From Spizellomyces sp. 'palustris' (lineage: Eukaryota > Chytridiomycota > Chytridiomycetes > Spizellomycetales > Spizellomycetaceae): DNA of 64,000 nt. This document shows positions 35,479-46,029 of this stretch, one piece after another (within the stretch, counting starts at the first letter, position 1; each line of letters opens with the position of its first letter). The position numbers and the translations under genes were made by a program. The stretch is from assembly GCA_006535965.1 (NCBI GenBank), contig QEAR01000008.1, forward strand, positions 330,555-394,554. The letters are read 5' to 3'. The notes below the pieces were generated by a model, which saw only the letters and a list, made by a program, of their open reading frames with translations, ran no database searches and was not told the origin of the DNA.

Positions 35479-37771
35479 TGGAGGACCCTCATTATAGATT
35501 ATATAATAATTCATTTGTCTGTTGGATTTGTCATGTGTATCATGGGGATGCACGCTGTGCACCCGAAAGTTGCGCAGAATCATTTCCATAACTGCAAATA
35601 AACTACTTTGTTCTGTCGTTATTTCGTTATCCAGCCATTGGTGATCGAATTCATAAAGTCAGCGCAATACCATGCTACATTGATTCAGTATCAAAGTAGG
35701 GCTGCGGCCCTCTTCCATGTGTGTGACGGATGGGTTGCATTGATTGTGTCTACGCTTTGGTGATCAATAGCTTGATTCCGCATGCCATTTGTTCCAATGC
35801 CGTTAAAGAGCGGGTTATCCGATCCACGCTCGTGTTCATCAACTCTCGCACCAATGTGCTACCCTCTTCGTTTCCCAAATTTACGGGATCCAAAAACGAA
35901 ATTCACCGGACCACCCTGAGCACTGGTTCGATTTCAATTATACATATTTGGTTACTATTTCAATTCCACCCATGCACCTCATCAATTCGAACTACTTGTC
36001 CGGTGGGTACATCGATGCGAGTTGTAGTATGGGGAGGCTATCTTCTACGTCCTTCTGGTCCCACTAAGGTTCTTGAAGGATGACATACGGGGAAAGCATC
36101 GTATTAATCATCAATAATAAGCATGCACCTCAGTGTGTTCACAGCTATTCTGCATTCCTGCTTACAGATAGATCATAATAACACTGCCCTGGTCAGTTCC
36201 TCATTTGAAGACGCCCTGGGGGCATTGATGGAGTGGCCAGTGAATTTGGTGGATTTTACTTGGACCCATCTTAGAGTGTTTTATGGTTAGAGTGTCGATC
36301 CCGAGAGGTAGGTCATTTCGAGGTTGTTCAATGATCCAAACAAAACGCTGCTGGGAAGGATATTTCAGTTTGGGTTGTAGGTAATTAAGTTTATAAATTG
36401 AAACATTCCCAGGTACCCGTAAATTTTAGTTGACGTGTAGGATAGACTCTGTCAACTTGATTGCTACTGTCTTTTTCATTCCTGTTTGATACCCACTTTC
36501 ACTGTATCCGTCGCCATCATTTGAACGTCTTGTACGTCACGCATTCTCTAGCTTTTCCTTTATGTTCGTAGCTGGCTTCAGCTACCGCAAATTCCATGAT
36601 TGACAACGCATCTTATGGCGTGTGGCAAGACTAAAAAGCGCTCAGAAACTCTCATCAAAGGTGCGAAGTGCTACAGGGTACGGTACACCATGGTGAAGAT
36701 TTCTATGGAAGTCCAAGAATCTTTCCGAAGCTATCCGTACAGCTTGGCTGGAACACCTGGTTGACCCTTCAGGCAATTTCATGCATTCGGGTATTTATCG
36801 GGGTACGTAAAGACAGCAAAGGTAGTTGCTTCCTTCCCTGTCAATATGGAGTTCAGTGTCGATAAGTGTCGAAGGGTGTCCGTATTGAGTCACCTTATTG
36901 ATACTATTGGAATCATATTCGGGAGTTCGGTGTCTTGAATAGATGTCATATTGGCTGTCCTGAATGGTTTAAACATGCGGACAAAGATGCAATTGTTGCT
37001 TTGTTGCTGGGACAAGATTGGAATTAGAACTGGGACATCATGGTGCAATCAGAAGACAGGACTTATGCAAGGTGAGTCCTCACTGCCCAAGCGATGAGCT
37101 TAGTGAATTGTAGAAATGTATGGAGTGGTGGTTGGGCCACATCTGAATGCATGACAAGGTTGTGTTTTGAAGATTGTCCCCTAACTATGGACACTGCTGG
37201 GACAAATGGAGGTAGTTGAAGGGTCACTATAGCAGCAACTAGCTTGCGAAATTCCAAGTCTGCAGAGAGATAAGTAAGCCAACATGCTCTGGTAGTGAGA
37301 GAGCACTAGCCAAGAGTTTCGACGAGATATCCAACATACTAGATGTAGATAGCACTCACCCAAAGCTTACCGTCAATTAAATCAGTTGGGCATACCACAA
37401 TCAGCGTGTCTGCGTCGGAAATAATACCATCCACTTTCATGAACATGCTTATTTGCAGTTCCGGTGGGTTTTCGAAGGGGGCCAGGACAGCATGTGTTGT
37501 ATTTTGAGTTGGAAAGGCAGGATCATGTGGATGGAGGAGGTGTGATTTTAATGACTGGACAGGTATCCCACATTTCAACATATTGTACATATTTCACCGA
37601 TCAAATTCAGCATAGCAACACCACCAGGAGCATGCTGGCATTGAGCATAGGAGTAGTATTCATTAGTAAATCAATTATAGTTGGCACTATATTGCATGGT
37701 ATGATAGGAACCTATCGTGCGTGAATCCGCAAAGCAGTAGACTTTGTACATCCAAAAATCGTCCATTCAGA
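35479..37771. other. Long intergenic region, no intact gene seen
   Basis: This 2,293-bp region lies between the cysteine-rich peptide and LCL2. On the minus strand at about 36040-35740 there is a broken coding-like trace, with short frames such as NEEGSTLVRELMNTS interrupted by stops; it may be a decayed gene. The plus-strand 117-codon frame at 35730-36083 lies opposite it and has no recognisable family. Confidence 0.4.
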
Positions 37772-38204
37772 CTACAGCTCACTTTTCGCTCTCTCCCACC
37801 CAGCCCCCCCGACCACCCCACATCCCCTCTCTGCTCTTACACACACGTACCAGTCCCCCACAGAACACTTGGTTTGACTATCAGGACATGGACATTGGGA
37901 CGGTGTGGGTACACAAATGGATGTGTAAGGGCACACATATGTTTTACAAGCTATATAGAAGAAAAGATCGTGAGCGGTGTGTAGAATGCAAAAGGACACC
38001 CGCACGAACGTTCCTTGCAGTACCTTGTGAAGGTGTATCTTGGCTTTTTTGACCAGCCTGTTGCTGTTGTTGTTGTGAGTCGTGCGAATCAAAGAAGGAG
38101 GAGAAAAATTCAAAGGCCGTCGCTGGAGATGGTGTGAGGGTTAGGAGGAGGAGGAGGAGGAGGAGGAACGTCGTCGAGAAAATAGTATGCGGTCGAGCGG
38201 CCAT
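37772..38204 (-). CDS. LCL2: LCL2-family secretory protein
   Basis: Exons 38204-38024 and 37950-37772 (intron 73 nt) give 119 residues. The signal peptide has a pure leucine run ([20 protein letters not shown]). After it come FEFFSSFFDSHDS and a glutamine run, as in fungal long-chronological-lifespan protein 2. The second exon carries the family's cysteine core: CKTYVCPYTSICVPTPSQCPC, then TKCSVGDWYVCV. In yeast the family is linked to ER-associated degradation. The protein ends in KSEL, which resembles an ER-retrieval signal. The first in-frame ATG at 38204 is used. It is transcribed away from CFAP52 across a 213-bp spacer. Confidence 0.88.
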
Positions 38205-38417
38205 GATCGCAGACGGTGATCGTGACAGAGCAGCGCACAAGCATGAACGACCATGCTAGCGCTTGTTGTTATAGTAACAATGATTACGGCATTCACTCTC
38301 CGACAAGCGCGCACTTTCGACATCAGAACCGATCTAACATTTTGCGATCGGGCAAAGAGCGTGACGAGGGCGAGCCCCAAATCTACATCAGTCCATTAGA
38401 CCACGACGAACAGAGTA
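38205..38417. promoter_or_regulatory. Bidirectional promoter region of LCL2 and CFAP52
   Basis: The two start codons face away from each other with only 213 bp between them, so both promoters must share this stretch. No TATA box is obvious. Confidence 0.5.
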
Positions 38418-40787
38418 ATGGAAACCATATCAGATCAGGTCGATTTCTCCCCTCTCACACTAAAAAGTATCATCGGATTTAGTGGTAAGACCCCAATTTT
38501 CTCAAACACGGAATAGTAGCGGTCATTTAACGCTCTCCAACAGGCTCTGTCCCTCAGGGCCACATCAAGCACCCAGATGGAATTCATACCATCTACTCCC
38601 TGGGATCCACAGTCGTGATCAACGACAACCGTCGACCAAATGCTCAAGAGTTTATGCAGGGACATACGAATGCTGTGAGCTGTTTGGCGGTGGATAGGAG
38701 GGGTAAATTGATTGCGAGTGGGCAGGTTACGCATATGGGCTTCCAGGTTTGTAATGGTGCATTCAGAGTTCAATTATAAAAGATGACTGGTTAATATTAA
38801 ATGGGCAACCCAGGCGGATATCATCATCTGGGATTTCGAAAGCCGTACGCTCCTCCACCGGTTCAGTCTCCACAAGGTCAAAGTCCAATCTCTCGCATTT
38901 TCTCCAAATTCCCTCTACCTAGCCTCTTTGGGTGGTGAAGATGACAATAGTGTCATTGTCTGGGACCTTCAAAAGGGCGCTGCCATTTGCGGGGCACCGG
39001 CCTCAAAAGACTCAACAGGCGCTGCAAACTGTCTAGCTTACTTGAATCAGGATGATACGTCCTTTGTAACTGGTGGGAATGGGACACTGCGTGTTTGGGA
39101 ATTGAATGTAGCGCAGAGGAAGGTTCGACCTTCGGATGTGCTTACGGGTCAGATTAAGCGGGTCGTCAAGTGTGTTGTTGTGGATGAAAATGACGAGTAT
39201 ATGTACTGTGGAACGACTACCGGGGATTTGTTGGAGGTTAAAGTTGCGACGAGATTATTTAAGCAGGCTGGACCACCAAAGGAAAAGGTAGAGTGCTCAT
39301 ATCTGCGGCTTTGCGCTTCAACTGGCGAGACCTGATGTCGGCGGTTCATATGGTACAGGACCTCTTCAGCATGGGTGTGCTCTCCATCGCCCTCGCCCCC
39401 GCGCATAACTGCGTAGTTGTAGGCTGTGGAGACGGTACCATTGCCGCTCTAAAACTTCCTAAACTAAACATTATCAAGTAAGTCTCGTCTCGCGGCAAAC
39501 CTAATTGCATCAAGCACCTCATGTACTATCACTGTATTTTCAAAATAGGCAAACAAAAATCAGCGGAAGCGTCACATCCCTCACGTTTGACACACCGGCA
39601 CATCTGTATGCGGGTACATCCTACTCCAACATTTACTACATGTCCGTTCAGGATTTTGAACCCATTTTGAAGTCAACATGCCACTATTCCGCAGTAAATG
39701 ATATTGCATTTCCAGAGTAAGACTTGTGTTAGATTGTTCATTACCATTCCACCGTTAAATGTTTACCCTCTAAAACCTAGGGACTCGTCAGATGTCTTTG
39801 CTACAGCGTCTGACACTGATATCCGTATTTGGAACGCGCATACATCTCAAGAGCTGCTGCGGATCGCGGTGCCTAATTTAGAGTGCAAATGCATCACGTT
39901 TAAGAAGGATGGTTCCAGCTTGATTAGTGGTAGGCTGCGACCGCAATTCTGAATACTTGAAGCAAACACCCTTCTAAGCAACTTTTTTTCATGCCATAGG
40001 TTGGAACGATGGCAAAATCCGAGCCTTTGGGCCCCAGACTGGCCGCCTCCAATATGAAGTCACTGATGCCCACAAAAAGGGTGTCACAGCCCTGGCAGTC
40101 ACTTCTCCCACCAGCCCACATTCCCCAGCCTTCCGCATCGTCTCGGGTGGTTCAGATGGTCAAATCCGAATCTGGTCGATAACATCTACCCATCAAACCC
40201 TTCTCGAAACCCTAAAAGAGCACAAGGGAACGATCACGGCAATCAAACTCCGTAAAAACAATCTGGAATGTGTATCGAGTTCGGCGGATGGCAGTTGCAT
40301 TGTATGGGACTTGTTGCGCTTCGTGAGAAATCAGGTTTTGTTTGCTCCGAGCTTTTTTAAGAGCGTTTGTTACTACCCGGACGAGAGTCAAGTATTGACC
40401 AGTGGGACAGATCGCAAGGTGCGTAATTTGGCTATAATTTTTGTGAGTGACTTCCGCTTCTGTTTCCTGATGATAAGATCTGTCATTGGACAATAGGTAG
40501 CGTATTGGGAAACCTACGACGGTACTCTCATCCGCGAACTTGAAGCCTCCCAATCGGACACCATCAACGGCCTCGACATCTCTTCCGACGGACAGCACTT
40601 TGTCATAGGCGGTAGCGACAAGCTCGTTAAGATCTATCGTTACGAAGAAGGGTCCGTTGACTTTGTCGGGGTCGGTCACTCAATGGATATCACACAAGTC
40701 AAGATTTCGCCGGATCAAAAGAGCGTTGTGTCAGTTAGTGCGGATGGTGCGGTGTTTGTATGGAACTTTCCTCATGGCGCGTGCTAG
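38418..40787 (+). CDS. CFAP52: Cilia- and flagella-associated protein 52 (WDR16), WD40 protein
   Basis: A protein of the doublet microtubule lumen in motile cilia, so it marks a flagellated stage. Eight exons (38418-38484, 38544-38746, 38814-39287, 39359-39477, 39549-39716, 39781-39929, 40000-40418, 40497-40787) give 629 residues, against about 620 in animals. It matches along its whole length: IIGFSGSVPQG at the start, QGHTNAVSCLAVDRRGKLIASGQ, ADIIIWDFESRTLLHRFSLHK, NGTLRVWELN, CGTTTGDLLEVK, WNDGKIRAFGPQTGRL, TDRKVAYWETYDGTLIRELE and SVSADGAVFVW at the end. Two seven-bladed WD40 propellers are expected from the family. The start at 38418 gives the short N-terminus usual for the family; an earlier ATG at 38242 is in another frame. 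Confidence 0.95.
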
Positions 40788-41064
40788 GAAAGGTAGTTAG
40801 ATGGAAGGGTTTGTGGAGCTAGAGGGATAGATTCCATCCTCTGTAAAGGTGCTGAAAGGTTAAATGGTTGCAATTTATACACTGTCATTTCACATTTTTT
40901 CACGTCCAAAACAGCCCTATTCCACAAAGTATTACAGTACCTATTCACAGAAACCAAGCAAGCAAATCAAATACAATCCACAATTCCATTTCACGTTGCC
41001 ATTGACACTCCCAGTGCAAAAAATAAGAAAAAAAAAACGCAGACAACGTCTCAATAGGATCCCT
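40788..41064. other. Short convergent spacer
   Basis: This 277-bp AT-rich stretch lies between the CFAP52 and amidase stop codons and probably holds both 3' UTRs. It has an A-rich run near 41020-41037. Confidence 0.5.
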
Positions 41065-43653
41065 TCATTCCTTCTTCTCAAGGCCATGTCTCAATAACTC
41101 CATGACAGCTAAAACCTTTTCTTCCTCAAAGCGGCGCCCAACGACCTAAATCAAAACAGATAATGTCAATATATGACACCGGGTGCCAAAGAGAGACGAC
41201 CCAGGATAACCACCTGAACGGCAACACTTGCTTCAGTACCCACGCCCTCGGCAAGTCTTGAATTGAACTCTTCGACTCCCAAAATTCCCAAAAAGTTGAA
41301 GCATCCTTTATGATGTCCATGACTTTGCACCGCTGGCTGGCCAGGTATATTCACGGGTGGTGGAGCGCCTTCCTGGCTATGCACGTACATGAGGGTATCT
41401 TGAACGCGATCTGCTGCAGTTACAGCTGTCACATTTGGAACGACGCCAACCGGATAATCCAGAAGACCATAGAGCATAGAATATGATGTTCCAGCGCTGG
41501 TGTAGGGAAAGGAGACGGAGGGAAGTGGTGGAATGGCGTGGACTTTCGTAACGGTGTGTCAGTTGAAATGTTATGCTAAGAATCAATTATCATCAGAAGC
41601 CCACCAGGACAGATCAACACATCCATGCCATCCATCTCGTTCCACGCCTCCGCAAACAGTCGTTGATACTCCTCCTTTTCTTTCTGCAATTGGACCAGCT
41701 CCGCTGCCGCTTTTGGCCCTTTGCGAAACCTTGCCGTCGTGCCGCCAAGGCCCAATGTCCGAATCATCTGTCCCACAACAGTGTCATCCATGATCCTTTC
41801 GAAGAATGTGGCCACCAACGCTCGAACAAGCATTGGAGCACGCATTAGAAGCATCAACGGGACGATGGGTTCACCTAGATCGTCTTGCTGGAATTCCCGC
41901 AGGAAGGTGCAAGGTGAGTCGAGATCCATAACGAGGAGTTTGGTAAGGAGGAGAACGGCCTGGATGGTTTTTGGGGGGTGGAATTCAACAACTTCGTGAC
42001 CTTGTTTTTCAAGTGCGGTGACTGCAGTATGAACTGCACGGCAAGCTGGAGGAAGCGCCCGCAAGAAACCGTCATTTGTGTACCAGCCAATTTTCAAACG
42101 CCGAGATTCGAGGATTGAAGTGTAGAGCGCATGATCAAAGGAAATTGGGACGACGGATGGGTCGGTCCGCCAGGGATGCGTGAGTAGGAGGGAGCGAAAT
42201 ATGGTTACGATATTGGGTAACGAGCGGGATACTGGACCAAACACGCGTGGTATAGTATCCCAAGATAACGTGTTATTATTTGTGGTTCCGGGTGGTAGAC
42301 GACTAGAGGTTGGTTTTAAGCAATACAGGCCGCAATGCTGCGCAGGAACTCGGAGACCTCCTACAGCGTCTGAGCCAATGCCAACGAGTGCACCACCTGA
42401 AGCATCATTTCGTCAACCTTTTGAGCAAAGATGCGGGATGCGCAAAAAAAAATCAGATAGTTACCAGCCGCCACCAAAGCGCTTACACCACCACTGCTCC
42501 CACCGGGACTTGTCTTGGTATCCAGAGGATTGAGCGTCTGTCCAAAAAGTGTATTGGTACATTCTGCAGATAAAAGGTGCCAAGACACATTGGTCTTGCA
42601 GAAGGGAATGGCACCAGCAGTTCGCAGACATTCGACAATGGGTGCGTCCAGGTGTTTTGGTTGCAGGCAACCACACTTGCACCCTAGGGTTGTGTCTGGT
42701 ATCAAGAAATGGTAAGCAGGGTGCCTACTGAGCAGATTCAGTACTAAAACGGTTCCGTACCATATCCTTTCACGTCCATGTCGTCTTTCAATGCTATTGG
42801 CAATCCATGCAGTGGCCCTATAGGATTCCATGTGTGCAAATAGCCATAGTAAGATCACTTCTAAACAACGTGCACCAGGTGTAAATGCACAAATTTACCC
42901 ACTAGCCTTCCAGTAGACCGAAACTTGGCATCAAGGGTAATTGCCAACAAAATTGCATCCTCCATAAACTGTTCTGATATGAAGTTATACTCCCGATGCA
43001 ATCGCAGAGATTGCAAACAGTACACCCGCATGACATCTTCGGCCGACCATCGCCGTTCTGCAATGCCGGTGACGAGTTCTTGGGCGTATTGGGTGTGAAG
43101 GATGGCAACTGCTACTTTTTCTGGGGGATAATTCGAGAGAATTTTCTGTTCTAGGTTGTTATAGGATGCTTTTATGAGACTGATCTTGTGGGTTTTCACA
43201 GAGTCCGCTGAGAAATAAAGCTGGTAAGATGATCAGCAGACTCTATAACATAATGAACGGAGTCGTCATTTAATCATACCGACGAAATAACTATAGATAC
43301 GCTTCAGTCCGTCGACAAGAAACATTGTTGATCTACTTTGGGAGCAGTCCACGTAATAAACTGCAACCAAATTATGGCATAATGCTCGTGAGTCAGCTAC
43401 GTTCGTACTGGTGCGAGATGTTACAGTTTCACACCGGCCCCCACTGCCACAGTCCTCCCAAATTCAAGATCAAAGACAAAGCACACACCTTGACATAGAT
43501 GTATATCACCAAAACCGACACAGGCTTCAACAGCCAGCCCACAACTGGTAATTTAAACAAACTTTGTTCCTCGACACGATCCAGCTCGTTAGAATTTGGT
43601 ACCGAGTGTATAACCGACGAGGACAGCGATTCCGGGGTGATCGTCGCTGGCAT
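41065..43653 (-). CDS. Fatty-acid-amide-hydrolase-like amidase lacking the catalytic serine
   Basis: Amidase-signature protein of about 570 residues in several exons. The N-terminal exon (ATG 43653) has a hydrophobic stretch (WLLKPVSVLVIYIYV) like the membrane-associated start of FAAH relatives. The core is clear: GPLHGLPIALKDD with the catalytic lysine (codon 42788-42786), then CLRTAGAIPFCKTNVS, FGQTLNPLDT and the GGSSGGV serine loop (about 42510-42484). Later come LLDYPVGVVP, then VVGRRFEEEKVLAVMELL at the end (41065). The nucleophile position reads SDAVGGLRVPA, where active enzymes have (S/T)DIGGS(I/L)R(I/V)PA: serine is replaced by glycine (codon 42358-42356). The lysine and cis-serine remain. 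Either this is a non-catalytic relative or it has decayed; the frame stays open around the change. Exon borders between 43560 and 43180 are uncertain. Confidence 0.85.
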
Positions 43654-44131
43654 TCCCGTAAGGGGAGTGAATGCGCGTTCCTTGTCTAGGTGCTTATAGG
43701 TACAGGAAGCATGAAGTTGGCTGATTTGGACTGGTGATCTTTCCAAATGTCTCAATTATCTGACATGAACATCCGGGAAGAAGGCCAAAACTGCCTACCC
43801 TCATTAGTCTATGAGTGTACGCGAGGTGACGTGTTCTGGTGAGTGTCTCTGTAATCAACAGCTCATGCACCAATTCTAATTGTAGTATCTTTGCTCGACG
43901 GTTTGGACCCTCAAACAGCATTTCTCTTCACATCATTTACGTTCCTCTTCATTATAATGACTGTCATAGATAGTAGCTTATGGTTACGGCCATATACAAG
44001 GAAATGGGTAGCAGTTTCATATATTTGACAATTATAAATTCAAAACAGATATTATTTAACATACGAGGTTGCATCAGCAAAGCGCACCAGTAAATCCCAC
44101 CAGTCGTAGTACACGACGTAAAGTACCTTCA
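43654..44131. other. Spacer upstream of the amidase
   Basis: This 478-bp stretch runs from the amidase start to the end of the next minus-strand gene. Open frames are short. It could contain an untranslated first exon of the amidase. Confidence 0.4.
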
Positions 44132-45578
44132 TTATATCACCGGACGCCGTGGCCCTTGTGGGCGAGGAGGCGCGGCAGATAATTGCAATTTCTTAAGTTG
44201 ATCAACCAGCAGGTCGTCATCTGTTATTGTTTCCAGGCTGTTCATTGTTTCTTCGGAATCAGCGATATACTGTGCACTGAATTCAGCATAGAATTCGTCG
44301 TCTTCAATGATGTCTCGGGCTTTGGAGAGGAATTCTTCGGCTTGCGCCACAGAACAAGAATAGTAAGAATAATTCAAGTACATGGAGCAATACTGTAAAT
44401 GGTCCTACCGCTCGCAATGCGCCAATCGGATAACATGCCGTCCAGCTCCTCCCAAATGGTAGGTTTTCGTCGTAGCACAACAGATCTGATCATGTCAAAG
44501 ATCTGCGGGTGCGCAAGCGTGGTGAATTTGTGGCAGATGTTGGCTCGTACAGACCCCATCCATCATACCTGATACCATGAAATATTTTGGCTTTGCGACA
44601 TCACCAAATAATTAAGCACGTCGTGATAAAGTTCATCTACAGACTCCATCACATCAGCAACGCAACACGGACAAGCGAATGCTGTTTCAAAGGTCCTCTC
44701 ACCATCGGCGATTGTTGTCTGAGCCTTTGCCATTGTCTCAAAGTCCATCCCTAGTGACGCGACATGAATATAAATGTAGGTGCACAAGGAAACATTCTCG
44801 ACATTACCCATGCTCTGAGCAACTTCTTCCTGAAGGAACGCTATGCGGAGTCTTCCTAATGTTCGGGCATCAACGTTTGCCTCAAACCAATTCCAGATCC
44901 GTCGCATAATGTCCTGATGCTCTGCATTTTGTGCACCGAGTTGGAGAGCCTTGATATATCCCTACAGACATGGCCCTATATGAGATTTCACCGACATGTG
45001 ACGCGCAAAAGGCCGCAAGCTTTTCTACTCACACCAAAAACATCATCGCCGAATCCCGCAGAAGCCAAAATTGCTCTTACATGGGCTTGAACCCAATAAG
45101 ACTCCACCAGCCGCGTAAACCCATCTGAAAAGCCTGGCTGATGTTTTATCAAATCCGCGAGGGTTTCAAAGGCGGCGAAAATGGCAGAGGATGAGTTGGC
45201 GAGAAAGGGATGTATCGCAGGGGCGAGTTGTGTCTGCAGCTCTTCATTCTCCTTTGCAGCGTGAGTAGCAAAAACTGGGAGAAGTTCTAAAAACTGCTAG
45301 TAATGTACAGACATGCTTTAGTTTTGCGGAATCATTTGAGAAACACGGTGGATTAGTGTTCCTACCGTGAAAAGATTGTCATCACCAAGGTCTTTCTCGA
45401 CGGTTTCCAGAAATTTGAACGCGTCCAAAAAGGGTGACACTGTAGGGTCACCAACCGACATGGATGAACATAAACAAAAGAGAAATGGTGACAAGTGTGG
45501 AGAAGGATGGGGCCAGGCGCTACAGAGTAAAGATCGTAAGCCGAATGCTTGCAAAAGCCTCTGATCAGTGAGTGACAT
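44132..45578 (-). CDS. Helix-rich protein of unknown function
   Basis: Five exons, read downward: 45578-45366, 45296-45033, 44961-44569, 44502-44409 and 44340-44132, all joined in frame to 390 residues. The sequence is almost entirely amphipathic helix: FLELLPVFATHAAKENEELQ, FAAFETLADLIKHQPGFSDG, IMRRIWNWFEANVDARTLGR, EEFLSKARDIIEDDEFYAEF. This suggests a HEAT-like or other helical-repeat fold, as in nuclear transport or scaffold proteins, but no family is certain. The C-terminus is Pro-rich (SAAPPRPQGPRRPVI). The ATG at 45578 has A at -3; a second in-frame ATG at 45461 would remove an odd Pro/Leu/Cys-rich leader of 39 residues. Confidence 0.65.
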
Positions 45579-46029
45579 TTGCCTTTTTGGGAAGTTGCTA
45601 ACGTCAGCATGTTTGGTCCGTTGGGTCGCGAAGTTCCGTTACACAACGTTGGGGATGAATGGTCATGATGACCTCATCCAAAGAGAATGTCATCCATCCG
45701 AGAACGTGGAACGTGTTGACCCCAAATTGAAATGAACTTTGGATATGTCGTCCCTCAACAAAGGTTAGGAGGAGCGTAAACGAAAACGACAAACCGAGCG
45801 ACAAGAAGGGGGGGACGGCGAGGGGAGTCAAGTGCGCAGAAAACCCAACTTAGTGTCGCTCTCTCCGCGCATTGACGTGTTCTCCTTATTGATTTGCCCC
45901 TCGCCGTTGCATCATCCCTGTTTTGTAGCCCCCACAAGGTTGACTATTTAACACTGCGCTTTTTGTTTGGCTGTTTTTTAATCGATTTAGAGCACTCACT
46001 GGCTTTTCCTAGCTCTGATACGCTTCACC
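45579..46029. other. Divergent promoter region
   Basis: This 451-bp stretch lies between the divergent helix-rich protein and PP1-subunit genes and should hold both promoters. No gene is seen. Confidence 0.5.
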
